DNA from: Paenibacillus paridis
GTDB lineage: Bacteria > Bacillota > Bacilli > Paenibacillales > Paenibacillaceae
Direction: 5' to 3'
NCBI RefSeq assembly: GCF_006345825.1
Contig: NZ_VCIX01000092.1
Coordinates: 2,046,001-2,110,000, forward strand
DNA: 64,000 bases
The notes beneath the pieces are model-generated. The model ran no database searches. It saw nothing but the letters and a program-made list of their open reading frames with translations, and was not told the DNA's origin. Position numbers and translations under genes: made by a program. Below are positions 43,809-55,000 of the stretch, piece after piece; positions within the stretch are counted from its first letter, which is position 1, and every line of letters starts with the position of its first letter.

Positions 43809-44936
43809 CTATTTTGTTTTTGAATTTCCCGAATTTTTAAGCTTTAGCAATGCTTCTACAAAATAATAATCTCCATAAATGAGCGGTGCATCCACATAGA
43901 TGCCTTTATCGAAATAACCGGTTGCATGCAGCAGCAATCCTTCCTCATCCAGCTCCCATGCGCCATAATTCTCATACAAGGAATGAAGGATCTCTTCAGC
44001 TACCAGCTTATACTCCGCCCCTTCTTCCCCCGGCAGTAGTATAGCAAGTTCCAATAGACCTGAAGCAGCAATTGCAGCAGCGGAGGAATCTCTAGGGACA
44101 GCGTTGCTAGCATTCGGCATTCGAAAATCCCAATAAGGCACTTTATCCGCCGGCAAATGATCGATATAAAATTTCGCGATCCGCTTGGCAGCTTTCATAT
44201 AATCCTCTTTCCCCGTATAGCAATAACAGAGCGCAAATCCATATAATGCCCACGCAGCTCCTCTTGCCCAAGCTGAATCCTTGGCATAGCCTTGTCCTGC
44301 CAGTGCCTCAATTCGCTCGCCTGTCTCCGGATCGAAACTTACGATATGGTGAACGGATCCGTCGGAAAGAACAAATTCTCGAAGCACCGTATCTGCATGC
44401 AAGGATGCAATATGCCGGTACCGGGGATCGTCAATCTCCTGGGAAGCCCAGTAGAGAAGCGGCAAATTCATCAGGCAGTCAATAATTGCCCAACCGCTGT
44501 GATCCTCTCCTCCCCAGTTCGGCCATGCGCGGACAAACCCGCCTACAGGATTGAACCTTCCAGCTAGCAAGCTTGCAGCCATTAACGCATGGCGCTTGGC
44601 ATCTTCATCTTGCAAGATCAGGTATTGATTCATGCTGCTTAAGCCAAACATAAAACCAACATCGTGATGCAATGGATCAAATTCCCAGAGCGTCTGACTG
44701 ATTTGCCGTTCGCATTCCATAGCAAGTAGTTTCATTGGCTCCTTCTTCGTTTCCCGGTAAACTAACCACAGCAGGCCCGGCCAAAATCCGGCTACCCAAT
44801 CATGAGGTGAACTTCGCTCGTACCGACCATTTGCCGATCCATTCGGGAACGATGCCCCTATGGATTTGCTCGTCCGATCTATTTTTAGAATGACTTTCTG
44901 CCAAGCTTGTTCTACCCAATCCGTCTTTGTACGCAT
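43809..44936 (-). CDS. Glycoside hydrolase family 88, unsaturated glucuronyl hydrolase
   Basis: A 375-residue cytoplasmic enzyme that hydrolyses the unsaturated uronic acid left at the non-reducing end after a polysaccharide lyase has cut. The fold is an (alpha/alpha)6 barrel; the two catalytic aspartates appear as Asp92 in HHDVGFMFG and Asp153 in WAIIDCLMNLPLL, corresponding to Asp88 and Asp149 of the characterised Bacillus sp. GL1 enzyme. Other family blocks are HDWVAGFWPGLLWL and KDSAWARGAAWALYG. It lies 47 bases behind the YesN-type regulator gene and fits with the PL8 lyase of the same locus. Confidence 0.94.
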   Translation of the reverse strand: MRTKTDWVEQAWQKVILKIDRTSKSIGASFPNGSANGRYERSSPHDWVAGFWPGLLWLVYRETKKEPMKLLAMECERQISQTLWEFDPLHHDVGFMFGLSSMNQYLILQDEDAKRHALMAASLLAGRFNPVGGFVRAWPNWGGEDHSGWAIIDCLMNLPLLYWASQEIDDPRYRHIASLHADTVLREFVLSDGSVHHIVSFDPETGERIEALAGQGYAKDSAWARGAAWALYGFALCYCYTGKEDYMKAAKRIAKFYIDHLPADKVPYWDFRMPNASNAVPRDSSAAAIAASGLLELAILLPGEEGAEYKLVAEEILHSLYENYGAWELDEEGLLLHATGYFDKGIYVDAPLIYGDYYFVEALLKLKNSGNSKTK

Positions 44937-44983
44937 CTGCTTCCTCCCTTCTCCAAGCCCATCTGGGTAAGTTACAGTGAAGA

Positions 44984-46609
44984 CTATCTTTTTCGATAGA
45001 TTTCAGGTGTAACCCCATAATATTTTTTAAACGTTCTGATGAAATGCTGTGAGCTTTGGTATCCTACCCGCTCCGTAATCTCATAGATTCTAAAGGACGA
45101 CTGTTCCAATAAAATCTTTGCTTTCTCCATACGGGCACGCAAGATGTATTCGCTTAAATTTTCTCCCGTAATTTCCTTATAAATTTGAGATAAGTAAATT
45201 GCATTCAAGTAAACGGAATCTCCAATCGATTGAAGCGTCACATCTTCTCCAAGATTCTGCTCAATATAGGAGTGGACTTTATTCACCAATTGACGATGAT
45301 TATCATCGATTTGCAAAGACCCCTCATCAAATAAAGCATCTAGGATGACAAGACTCCACGTTTTCAAGAGCTTTGCTGAGTGAATCGCATTATGTTCCGC
45401 GCGACTGGAGGCCGACCCTACGATATCCTCCAGCACTTTGCCATTCTTGTGTGCGAGGTACGTGAAGCTGCTTAACAAATGCAAGTACGCTTCGCGTAGA
45501 TGCGCTTGTGAATCCGATTGGGAATGCTCCAGTTCGCTGAAAATGTCCGAAAGTTTATGATTCAGCTTCTCCCGATCCCGGGTATCCATTAACCGAATGA
45601 GCAATGGTTGCTCATATAGGGAGCGCAAAGGCTTCATAGCCCGATCGGTGCCTAGCTGAGGCGCTGAAATAATCATTCCCCGCTGCTGATTGGACTTCAT
45701 TAGCATAGATAGGAGGGATGAATAGGCAGCAGGAATCTCCTCTGGAAATTGCGCCGGGTTAGCAACATAGGTCGTAATTTGCCCTTTTAAATAATAATCG
45801 ACATTTTCCGTAAGCCTATTGGCAAGCGTGAGCCAATTATGCTCCTGCTCGTCATTCCAATGTATGGCGGTCTCCTCATCCTTTGTCTTAGGAAGCAGCA
45901 GCATAATCAAATGCCCCTGCGGTGCTTTGCATCCCCAAATATGATAGGAAACTGAAAATAGCTCCTCCGCCATATTCAGAACGGCAAACTGGAACAGCTT
46001 CATATCCGCCGCGCCATAAGATTCGTAGAAATAAGGATCTAATTTAATGGCTACCATCTTCACTTGATGACCGTAAGGGAAGGGAATCCGATACATATCG
46101 AGCTTTTCCGTTAATTGATTCATCGAAATGCCTGTATTTTGCAGCACATCAAGCAGCAGGTTTTCTTTCAATAAAGGAAGGTTCTGATGCACAATAGACG
46201 TCGCATATTCAAATATTTGATGCTGCTTCCGCTCATTTTGGCGCTTGTCCACGATCTTGCTGACCGCATCTAACAGGACCTCGTCTCGAACAGGCTTAAT
46301 GAAATAATAGATGGCATGCAGCTCTATCGCTTGTTTCGCATATTCGAATTCGGCATATCCGGTAAGCAAGATACAATCGATATTCTTTTTTTGCTCATTG
46401 ACGAATTGAATGAGCTCCAGCCCAGATATGCCCGGCATACGAATATCCGTGATCAAGATATCAATCGCGTGCGTTCGAATGATTTCCAACGCGACTTGGC
46501 CGCTATATGCCGTATGAATCTGAGAGATTCCATATTGCTCCCATGGCATCGTTGTAGCCAATGAATCCACTTGGTGCTTCTGATCATCCACGATTAACAA
46601 AGAAATCAT
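44984..46609 (-). CDS. YesN-type response regulator (receiver plus AraC DNA-binding domain)
   Basis: A 541-residue regulator. The receiver domain (1-120) has LLIVDDQKHQ, the aspartate of ILITDIRMPGISGLEL and IKPVRDEVLL. A long middle region of about 300 residues without recognised motif follows. The C-terminal AraC double helix-turn-helix has YLSQIYKEITGENLSEYIL and ITERVGYQSSQHFIRTFKKYYGVTPEIYRK. The ATG at 46609 has AAGGAG eight bases upstream and lies five bases behind the kinase gene. It is the partner of that kinase and the likely activator of the polysaccharide locus. Confidence 0.94.
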   Translation of the reverse strand: MISLLIVDDQKHQVDSLATTMPWEQYGISQIHTAYSGQVALEIIRTHAIDILITDIRMPGISGLELIQFVNEQKKNIDCILLTGYAEFEYAKQAIELHAIYYFIKPVRDEVLLDAVSKIVDKRQNERKQHQIFEYATSIVHQNLPLLKENLLLDVLQNTGISMNQLTEKLDMYRIPFPYGHQVKMVAIKLDPYFYESYGAADMKLFQFAVLNMAEELFSVSYHIWGCKAPQGHLIMLLLPKTKDEETAIHWNDEQEHNWLTLANRLTENVDYYLKGQITTYVANPAQFPEEIPAAYSSLLSMLMKSNQQRGMIISAPQLGTDRAMKPLRSLYEQPLLIRLMDTRDREKLNHKLSDIFSELEHSQSDSQAHLREAYLHLLSSFTYLAHKNGKVLEDIVGSASSRAEHNAIHSAKLLKTWSLVILDALFDEGSLQIDDNHRQLVNKVHSYIEQNLGEDVTLQSIGDSVYLNAIYLSQIYKEITGENLSEYILRARMEKAKILLEQSSFRIYEITERVGYQSSQHFIRTFKKYYGVTPEIYRKR

Positions 46610-46614
46610 ACGGT

Positions 46615-48339
46615 TCACTCCTTCTCGACTATTTCCCAATAAAGTTCGATTCGTAAACCGCCCATAGCAGAGTGATCGATGTGAATGCCGGAATGCTCTC
46701 CAAAATAATACTTTAAGCGATGATTTACATTCCAAAGACCTGTTCTCTTCGTAATATTATTCTCTTGCCCTATGGTTTGGCGAAGCCTTTGCAGCGCATC
46801 AGAGGTCAGTCCCGATCCATTATCTTCGATAATCAGCTTGGAAACAGGGCCTTCCCGTCCTATGATTGTGATTTGTCCTTCTTCCATCCGTTCTTCCAAG
46901 CCATGGACGATAGCATTTTCTATGATGGGTTGGACGAGCAGTCTCGGAATTTGCATATCCAGCATGCTGTCCGGAATTGTGATCGTGTATTGCAGCTTAT
47001 CGAGTTGAGAATTCATAATGTCTAAATAACTAATAGCGAGGTCGATTTCCTGCCGCAAAGTAGCGACAAGCGATTCATTGCGGGTTGTATATTTATAGTA
47101 GTCTCCTAAATTATGAGCCATAGCGATGACCGATTGGTTTTTGTTCATTTTCGCCATATTCACGATGTAGGCCAAACAGTTATACAAAAAATGCGGATTA
47201 ATCTGCGATTGCAGCTGCTTCATAACAGCCTCTCGTGAACGAACCTCCTCCGTGTAAACACGTTTAAGCAGTTGATCGATTTCGATCGCCATACCGTTAA
47301 ACGAATCGAAGAGCTGCTGGAACTCGTTTTTTCGACGGTTTTTAATTTGATAAGCGAAATTTTTATTTTTGATTTGCTCGACACCGCGGATTAACATACG
47401 GATAGGCACTTGGATATGAGAGTAAAGTAACAACGCTGAAACGATTCCGAATAGAAATAAGAGCAATAGGATGACATAGAATAGATTTCTACTAAGCACA
47501 ACCGGTTGCAAAATTTGGTCCAGCGGTTCGATATCGACCAGGCTCCATTCCATCTTGCTGGATCCCAGTGTATAAAGCAGATATTTTTTTCCGTCAATCT
47601 TCACAATGGTACGAGATTTGCCTGCGCTCGTATATTGTTCAAGCGGATAAGTCTCCATTACTTGTTGAATCAGCTTAGTATTCGCTTTGCTGCTGTAGAC
47701 CACCTCACTTGGGCTGTGATAAAAAAAAGCATCGCTATGGCCGGCCAAGGTGAAACCATCCAGCAGGTTGGTAATATTTTGCGTAAAGAAATCGACGCGG
47801 ATCACAAGATCAGCATTCATAAGATTGTCAGGATCAACTTGAAAAGGCGAAACAAAATACCTAGAGAACGCATCCATTTTCACGCCATTGACATCCACTT
47901 TATTCAGCTTCCAATTCGGTGTGTATTGCGTTTCCACTTCCGATTCACCGAAGATTGCGGAGGACATCGTAGATAACGATAGATCGCTTTTTGGAAAATA
48001 AATCGAGATGACATTCATGACTTGATTTGTAATGCTGAACAAGCTGAGCTTGCTCTGAATGGATTGAATAACATTTTGCCGATCGTATCCGGATTGAGGC
48101 AAATTCCCAAAGGACACGTTGCGTATTTCGGGATCCTTCGCAGCTAATGTCGCATACATCATATTCTGATCCAGTAATCGCTCTATATCATTCAGAAAGT
48201 AGGATAATTTCTCTTCATTTCTAGTATTAATCTGGTCTTCAATCACGCTTACGCTCTGTTGATTCGTATACGTATACAATCCGATGATTGGTGTCAAAAT
48301 TAATACAATAAGTAGAATTACCTTGGTAATGACATTCAA
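46615..48339 (-). CDS. YesM-type sensor histidine kinase
   Basis: A 574-residue membrane kinase. It has a first membrane helix (about 5-25), a large extracytoplasmic sensor region, a second helix near residue 280-300, a HAMP segment (SHIQVPIRMLIRGVEQIKNK), the LytS-class His box QLQSQINPHFLYNCLAYIV, and an ATPase domain with LVQPIIENAIVHGL and DNGSGLT. This class senses carbohydrates or the loaded binding protein. It sits between the permease genes and the YesN regulator, in one operon. Confidence 0.94.
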   Translation of the reverse strand: MNVITKVILLIVLILTPIIGLYTYTNQQSVSVIEDQINTRNEEKLSYFLNDIERLLDQNMMYATLAAKDPEIRNVSFGNLPQSGYDRQNVIQSIQSKLSLFSITNQVMNVISIYFPKSDLSLSTMSSAIFGESEVETQYTPNWKLNKVDVNGVKMDAFSRYFVSPFQVDPDNLMNADLVIRVDFFTQNITNLLDGFTLAGHSDAFFYHSPSEVVYSSKANTKLIQQVMETYPLEQYTSAGKSRTIVKIDGKKYLLYTLGSSKMEWSLVDIEPLDQILQPVVLSRNLFYVILLLLFLFGIVSALLLYSHIQVPIRMLIRGVEQIKNKNFAYQIKNRRKNEFQQLFDSFNGMAIEIDQLLKRVYTEEVRSREAVMKQLQSQINPHFLYNCLAYIVNMAKMNKNQSVIAMAHNLGDYYKYTTRNESLVATLRQEIDLAISYLDIMNSQLDKLQYTITIPDSMLDMQIPRLLVQPIIENAIVHGLEERMEEGQITIIGREGPVSKLIIEDNGSGLTSDALQRLRQTIGQENNITKRTGLWNVNHRLKYYFGEHSGIHIDHSAMGGLRIELYWEIVEKE

Positions 48340-48388
48340 GGATCGCGCCTCCCCACTCCATTTCCTACTATTGTAGCATGTGTGCGGG

Positions 48389-49267
48389 TTATTCTTTCAC
48401 CGAACCTAGCGTCATTCCCTTCACAAAATATTTTTGCAGAAATGGATAGACAAGTAAAATGGGAAGCGTTCCTATAAAGATGAGTGCAGACTTTAACGAA
48501 CGTTCCGATAGACTCTCCAAATCGGATGGGTTGAGTCCTATCTGCGTATAATCGAAGCCTGCGATCAAAGCCTGCAAGAAGGTAGCCAATGGAATTTGAT
48601 TTGCCTGATTCATATAAATCATGCCATCAAACCATGAGTTCCAATGAAATACCATCGTGAAGAGAGAGAGTGTAGCAATGGACGGCAAAGAGATCGGGAA
48701 GAAAATAGTGAAAAGTATGCGGAAATGGCCTGCGCCGTCAATTGCGGCAGCTTCCTCCAGCTCTTTAGGTATTCCGCGGAAGAAATTCATCATAAGAACC
48801 ACGTTGAAAACATTGACCGCAACGGGCAGGATCAATGCCCATAGCGAATTCATTAATCCTGCCTTTTGCACGACAAGATAAGTCGGAATCAATCCGCCGT
48901 GAAACAGCATGGTGAATACAAAAAACCAGGCGTACACGGTTCTTCCTCGAAAATACCGATTATCCTTGGACATTGAATAGGCAGCCAGCATCGTAAGTGT
49001 CATGGAGAGAAGCGTCCCAAAAACCGTTCTCAGAACGCTAACTCTGAACGCAATTAAAAAATTATTGCTGTTCAACGCTTTCTCGTAGGCGTCCAGAGTG
49101 AATCCAATTGGCCATAGCTTAACCAAAAAAGAAGTCGTCGCATAATTCGAGCTTAACGATACAGCCAGAACGTGAATCATCGGAAGTATGCAGAGCAAGG
49201 CAACAATCGATAAGAACACATGGTTCGAATACTGAAAAAGTCGGTTAGAGATTTTAGGTTTGAGCAT
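48389..49267 (-). CDS. Carbohydrate ABC transporter permease (LplC/YtcP-like)
   Basis: A 292-residue permease with six hydrophobic segments, opening with the LplC-like CILPMIHVLAVSLSSNYA. The EAA loop is PKELEEAAAIDGAGHFRILFTIFFP and the C terminus ends in the typical YPFLQKYFVKGMTLGSVKE. It starts 14 bases behind its partner permease gene. No ATPase is encoded in the locus. Confidence 0.94.
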   Translation of the reverse strand: MLKPKISNRLFQYSNHVFLSIVALLCILPMIHVLAVSLSSNYATTSFLVKLWPIGFTLDAYEKALNSNNFLIAFRVSVLRTVFGTLLSMTLTMLAAYSMSKDNRYFRGRTVYAWFFVFTMLFHGGLIPTYLVVQKAGLMNSLWALILPVAVNVFNVVLMMNFFRGIPKELEEAAAIDGAGHFRILFTIFFPISLPSIATLSLFTMVFHWNSWFDGMIYMNQANQIPLATFLQALIAGFDYTQIGLNPSDLESLSERSLKSALIFIGTLPILLVYPFLQKYFVKGMTLGSVKE

Positions 49268-49281
49268 CGTTTTATATCCTC

Positions 49282-50175
49282 TCAGAAAATCCTGTAATTG
49301 GCATATTTAGAGGCTAATTTATAGGTTGTAGCGATCAATATGAACCCAATGACCGATTTGAAGAAGCCAACCGCCGTAGCCAAGCTGAACGAGCCTTGCA
49401 GTAGACCTACGCGGTACACGTACGTATCGATAATATCGCCTTTCTGGTAAACGAGCGGATTGTACATATTGTAGACTTGATCAAAACCTGCATTCAGGAT
49501 ATTCCCTAAAGATAATGTAGCGATTACGATGGCAATCGGGATAACCGCTGGAATCGTAATGTGAATCGCCTTCTTGAAATTGTTGGCGCCGTCGATATCG
49601 GCAGCTTCATAAAGACTCTGGTTAATTCCTGTCATGGCAGCCAAATATATGATTGTGCCGAATCCAAATTCCTTCCATACATCGCTCGTCACTAAAGTGA
49701 ACCGAAACCACTCCCCGCTGCCCAGAAAAAAGATGCGATTAAGGCCAAGCCCTTCGAGCAGTTGATTGATTAAACCGTTAGTAGCTAACAAATCTGTTAA
49801 AATGCCGCCGAGAATAACCCAATTCAAAAAATGCGGCAAATAAATAAGCGATTGAATCGTTCTTTTGAACAGCATGACCCGCACTTCGTTGAGAAATAAA
49901 GAGAATGCAAATGGTACGATCGAGCCAATGATGATCTTAAACACGGCAATGATGAAGGTATTCCAAATCACCTGTAACGCCGTTGGGTCATTAAACATAA
50001 ACTTAAAGTGCTTCAGGCCGACGAAGGGTGACTTCAAGATGCCAAGCCATGGCTTAAAATCCTCGAAACCGATTAAGAATCCGGCCATCGGAATGTAATT
50101 GAAGATGATTAATAATAAGACTGAGGGCAGCAGAAAGATATGAAGCGGCCATGTTTTTCGAAAATACATTTTCAT
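49282..50175 (-). CDS. Carbohydrate ABC transporter permease (LplB-like)
   Basis: A 297-residue permease starting MKMYFRKTWPLHIFLLPSV at the ATG at 50175, behind GGGAG. It shows the LplB-type IPMAGFLIGFEDFKPWLG, the EAA loop LYEAADIDGANNFKKAIHITIP, and six hydrophobic segments. The open frame runs about 25 codons further upstream through an intergenic hairpin, which argues against an earlier start. It heads the permease-permease-kinase-regulator-GH88-SGNH run. Confidence 0.93.
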   Translation of the reverse strand: MKMYFRKTWPLHIFLLPSVLLLIIFNYIPMAGFLIGFEDFKPWLGILKSPFVGLKHFKFMFNDPTALQVIWNTFIIAVFKIIIGSIVPFAFSLFLNEVRVMLFKRTIQSLIYLPHFLNWVILGGILTDLLATNGLINQLLEGLGLNRIFFLGSGEWFRFTLVTSDVWKEFGFGTIIYLAAMTGINQSLYEAADIDGANNFKKAIHITIPAVIPIAIVIATLSLGNILNAGFDQVYNMYNPLVYQKGDIIDTYVYRVGLLQGSFSLATAVGFFKSVIGFILIATTYKLASKYANYRIF

Positions 50176-50213
50176 CCCGTAATTCTCCCATCGGTGCTTG
50201 ATTATGAATAAGC

Positions 50214-50252
50214 AAATGCGGAGTGAAATCATTAGCCTTGCACTCCGCATTT
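50214..50252 (-). terminator. Intra-operon hairpin between binding-protein and permease genes
   Basis: AAATGCGGAGTG (50214-50225) pairs perfectly with CACTCCGCATTT (50241-50252). On the minus strand it is not followed by a good T-run, so it probably stabilises the binding-protein mRNA or acts as a leaky terminator, keeping binding protein above permease levels. Confidence 0.6.
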
Positions 50253-50275
50253 ACTACTTAATCATGTACGTTATG

Positions 50276-52000
50276 TCACTTCAAACTAGCAACGGCTTCA
50301 TTCACTTCTTTCGTAATTTGTTTGCCGCCCTGATCGTTCCATTGCTTAACGAAGGTGTCGAAATAATCCAATGGTTGTTTGCCATAAATGATCTGTAGGA
50401 ACGTTTGCTCTTCTAATGTAGAGAGCTGATCCCACTTCTCTTTCATGGTTGCGGTGTTAGCACCGTAAAATCCGCTTGGCACGTCTTGCGCAATCTGCTC
50501 ATAAGCTACGGCGAAACCATCAATCGTCAATTTGCCATTGCTTGCTGCAAGTTTCTGCTCAAAGACATTATCCAATTGCCCTGATGCGACGCGCTGATAA
50601 ATATTCGGGCCTTCCATTACATTGGTAGGGGATGTTCCGGATGAAGGAGAAAGCATCAAGTACGCATTAAGACTCACAATGCCATCCGGAACGTCTTTCC
50701 ATTCGGTTTTGCCGTCATTCAATACGTAGTCATACCCTTCGCCGTAGCCCTTATCGAACGGACATTTCGGATCCTCGATCGCACAGCCATACAACGTATC
50801 CCAATATTTGAAGATCGCTTCCATTTGGGTAAAGTCTTTGCTGAATACATAAGTTCCGTAGGATGGCAAGGATGCTTGCCGCCCCACTTCCCCATTCACG
50901 CCAGCCGGTAACGGATATGGCTTAATGTCAAGCGCTTGATTCGTTTTCTCTGCTTCCGCAACCGCTGTGCCAATCGGCCAGCCTCCGGACCATCCGGGTG
51001 CAAATGCGATGCCGGCTTTGCCCGACGTGAAATCTGCCATCGCTTTAGCTGCATCCTGCGTTCCAAAATCAGGGCTTAAATATCCTTTAGCGAACCAATC
51101 CTTGAGTTTCCCAAGGCCATCCTTAACGCCTGCAAGGGTTGATCCGTATTGCAAATTGCCGCTTGCATCCTTAATCCATAAATAGGGTTGGTCCTGGCCG
51201 AATATGAATGAAGTATCAGCCATGTAGTTGCTCGTTGGGTGATAGTAGCCCGTATTCCCACCCAATGCCAATCCGTACGTATCGTTTTTGTTATTTCCAT
51301 CTGGATCCTGATTAGTGAACGCTTCCATAACCGCATCAAATTCAGCAATGTTGGTAGGAGCTTTCAAACCTAGCTTATCCAGCCAATCCTGACGAACCCA
51401 CATCACTGTAGCTCCTACGATTCCATTGGATATGGTTGGCAAACCATATACTTTGCCGTCTCGTTTAACCGAATTCCAAATTTCCGGGTTTTTGATATAG
51501 GAGTCTTTGACTCTCTCCGTTGCATATTTCTCGAAAGCCTCGTCGATCGACTGAATTTTGCCTGAGGCAACTAGATCCTCAAATAAAGTTCCTGATACAG
51601 AAAGGACATCCGGCAGCTCTTCTCCGCTAGTCATCGCCAGGCGTACCTTCGTCTCCAAGGAATCGGTAACGACCCATTTATACTTCGTGACAATCCCAAG
51701 ATTATCTCTAAACCAGCGGGAAATGGGGTTATCTTCCGGTGTATCACCATTCCTCAGCTTATCCGAGGGCTTTAATTGGAGCGCTGCCGTAATCGTAACC
51801 GGAGGATCAAATTTCGTCCGGTCATTTGGCTGCGGCGCTGCCGGCGGATCTTCCTGATTCGAGCTTGTTGGACTAGCGCTTGCCGAAGGTTGAACTTCAG
51901 CTGGATCTCCATTATTTGCGCCATTCGAACACGCGGCCACCATGCTCATGCTTACAAGAATACTTATGATTACTGCCAATAACTTTCGCTGCCCTTTCAT
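50276..52000 (-). CDS. Carbohydrate ABC transporter substrate-binding lipoprotein (LplA-like)
   Basis: A 574-residue lipoprotein with signal peptide and lipobox MVAACSN, followed by a Ser/Pro/Ala-rich linker. Its length and the RWFRDNLGIVTKYKWV, MWVRQDWLDKLGLKAPTNI and DPDGNNKNDTYGL blocks are typical of large LplA-type binding proteins for oligosaccharides. The last of these resembles a calcium-binding DxDxNxxxD loop. The ATG at 52000 follows GGGGGAG. It has its own promoter element at 52036-52091, shared with the PL8 gene. It would capture oligosaccharides released by the lyase. Confidence 0.94.
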   Translation of the reverse strand: MKGQRKLLAVIISILVSMSMVAACSNGANNGDPAEVQPSASASPTSSNQEDPPAAPQPNDRTKFDPPVTITAALQLKPSDKLRNGDTPEDNPISRWFRDNLGIVTKYKWVVTDSLETKVRLAMTSGEELPDVLSVSGTLFEDLVASGKIQSIDEAFEKYATERVKDSYIKNPEIWNSVKRDGKVYGLPTISNGIVGATVMWVRQDWLDKLGLKAPTNIAEFDAVMEAFTNQDPDGNNKNDTYGLALGGNTGYYHPTSNYMADTSFIFGQDQPYLWIKDASGNLQYGSTLAGVKDGLGKLKDWFAKGYLSPDFGTQDAAKAMADFTSGKAGIAFAPGWSGGWPIGTAVAEAEKTNQALDIKPYPLPAGVNGEVGRQASLPSYGTYVFSKDFTQMEAIFKYWDTLYGCAIEDPKCPFDKGYGEGYDYVLNDGKTEWKDVPDGIVSLNAYLMLSPSSGTSPTNVMEGPNIYQRVASGQLDNVFEQKLAASNGKLTIDGFAVAYEQIAQDVPSGFYGANTATMKEKWDQLSTLEEQTFLQIIYGKQPLDYFDTFVKQWNDQGGKQITKEVNEAVASLK

Positions 52001-52035
52001 TGTACTCCCCCTCATTTATGTTCCTTACACTTTCT

Positions 52036-52091
52036 ATTATTTCATCCGCGCTGCTTGAATGGAATGATCCATTCTCAAGATCATGAACTTC
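52036..52091 (-). promoter_or_regulatory. Conserved promoter/operator element upstream of the binding-protein gene
   Basis: Read on the minus strand: GAAGTTCATGATCTTGA, then GGATCATT (52070-52063), 17 bases, and ATGAAATAAT (52045-52036). The same blocks at the same distances occur at 56382-56327 ahead of the PL8 gene. The last block could supply the -10 region, and the GGATCATT block lies where a -35/activator site would be. Confidence 0.7.
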
Positions 52092-52097
52092 CGTTAG

Positions 52098-55000
52098 TTA
52101 TGTTTCATCGCTTGTAATCACAACTTTGCCAATCTGTGGGTTCCAGGTATTGGAAGAGCTATGCTTATAAACGATTTTTAAATATTGAGTTCCTGCCGGC
52201 AACTCCCCGCTATAATTTACTTCGTTCCAAGAAGTGCTCACCGTTATTTGATCAGGGGTGAACAGGGTATACGTTACATTGTCCGTTGAGACGTAAAAAT
52301 GAAAGTCCGTGGTTGGTTCATATTTCCAGAACCAGCCTTCCATTGAAAACTGCTTCATATCCCTCTGCGGCGCAGCGGCGTAGACGATATACTCTTCCGT
52401 ATTTGTTCTCCTTGCTAGCCTAGACGCATCCCCGTTAAAGGTTGGGGCATTGGACGAGTCGAAATAGAGATTCGCGCTGTAATTAAACATCTTTGAAAAA
52501 TTGTTCAGCTCATCAACGACCGTCACTTCAGCAGTTGGCGCCTCGCTTATGATCTCGATTTTGCCAATCTGCGGATTCCAAAGTTTACTCTGGATGTGCT
52601 TATAGACTACCTTCAAATACTGAGTGCCTACCGGGAGGTCACCGCTATAATTCACTTCCTTCCATCCTGTGGTTCCAACCAGACTATCAGGCGTATACAA
52701 CGTATAGGTCACATTATCCGGTGAAGTATAAAACTCAAAATGGGTGACCGGCTCACCGGACCAGTACCAAGCATCCATTGCGAATTGCTTCATTTCTAAT
52801 CCCGGCGCAGCCTTATAAACCAAGTATTCGCTCGTATTCTGCGTTCGGATGACACGCGACGTATCCCCATTGAACGTTGCCGATTCGCCGCGATCAAAGG
52901 TCAAGTTAGCGCTGCGGGCAAACACTTTCGAAAAATCATCAAGCTCGTCGACCAGCACACCTGGGTCTGCAGGCGCTGGCGGTACGGGATCCGGTGTCGG
53001 CGTAGGCAATGGCACCGTCACGGCTTCGTCATATTGAAATTTGACTTTATGCGACTTTCCATCCAGATCACCGGTGTTCACCTCAAACTTGATGGTTGGA
53101 CTTAGCTGCAATACCGTAACAGAAGCATCCTTCTCCATCACGGAGAGGCCAGACTTAAAGATTTCGTAGGTAACTTTCGGTTGGAGATGAGTAGGATCGG
53201 ATACCGCTACATCCAGTACGCCTGATTGGTCATCCAGCATAATAGAGGACGGATTGGATGCCGTTAAATAACCGAAAGTGCTCGGAACAAAGAAATTCGC
53301 TCCTGTCACGCCTAGTGACGTTTCATGGACAGCTTGAACGTTTGCGTTGTTGATCAGCACTTCAATATCCGGATTGACGCTGTAGTCAGCCGTTTGCGCT
53401 GCTGTCTTATTCGGAAGCAGAACGTAAGCATAGTCCTCATAAACTGGACTTGTGCCATGGTCAATCGATAAAGTAAGATAGTTTTTCGTCAAGATTGACG
53501 TCGGACCGGATTTATTTAGCTGTGACCAGCTGCCCTGCGATGCTTTCCTCAAGCCCTTAATATCCTCAGATTCAGGGAAATAATAACCCCCGGTTCCTTC
53601 CAAATAAGCATAGGAGACATTATTCATGTCCTCTGTCCAGCCGAGACCTTCCGGTTTGACTACTCCGTCTACAATGAACTGCTCGTCTCCTTTGACTTTT
53701 TGTGTGGAGTGAAGCGGATCCAACACGGCCCCTGCCGCAAACGGAGCGTAAAATTGAACCTCTGAAATGCTATTCGTCAGATCGAGATCATTGCCGTTTA
53801 CTATAATCTTGACATACCTTGCGCTTGTATCTGGGAAATCATAAGCCGTTATTTCTGATGTCAGCCCTTGATTGTGGCCACTGTAGACCGTTGACCAGGT
53901 ATTGTCATCCGTAGAGGTTTGAATCTCAAAGGAATACTCCCTTTCGTGACCCAACGGGAAGCTGAGGCCAGCATATCCAACCTGAACGTCGCTGCCAAAA
54001 TCATATTTTAACCATTCCCCGCTGCCCGTAGATGTCCATGCTGTTCGAATATCGCCATCATGAGTGGACGGCAGCTGAGGGGACGCCAAGCTACTCGTTA
54101 TTTCCGTATAATTTAGCGGTGCAACCGTAGGAGGAATGATGATATTCCCAGCCGTACAAGGAGCATAGATCTGAATTTCATTAATGCTGTTCCATAGATT
54201 AGAAGAATTTCCATGGCCCACGATTTTCACATAACGTCCTTGCGTATCAGGAAAATCAAAAACTTGAATAATCGAGTCATTGGCAACAACGGACGAATTT
54301 CCGCTGTAAACCTGATTCCACGTTGCAAGATCCTCCGATACCAATACATCGAAGGTGGTATACCGCGTTGCTTGAACAAAGAAGCTCATTCCGATATAAC
54401 CAATTTGCTGGGTCTTGCCAAGATCATATTGAATCCATTGGCCGTCTCCTGAGGAAGACCATCTGCTGCCTAAGTTATTGTCAAACGTATTCTCCGGCAA
54501 GTTGCCGTCATTTCCGCTATCCGTAACTCCCATAACCTTGTGGCGCAGCGGTTCACTGCCAACCGGAAGCGATCCGGGAGAATCCATATCGATACCTTCC
54601 GTAACCCTCGCCGTGTTCAGCATTCTGTTCTCAACCGTTGTTTCAATTGTCCGGTTATCGGTACTATGAATGCCGGCACCAAGGGCGACGATCTCGTCAT
54701 CGAACATGAACCATGACTTTTTGGCTGTCAGCGTGCTTCCATATCCTTTCAAATCCATGCCCGCTGCTGAATACTCGCCGCGCAGCTCCGTACCGCCCGC
54801 CCACGTGCTTGGGCTTAAGAAGCCTGCGCCTTCACTGTCAGATCTCGGCATCGTATCAACTGTCGTGCCTGGCAAACGATATTTGTCTACCGTTGGCCAA
54901 TAATCCGTGTATTGTTTCAAATCATGATTGTATAGATAAGTCATGCCTGCACCTGTATACCAGCCTTTATAATTCTCATCATTAGTCGATTCATAGCTCC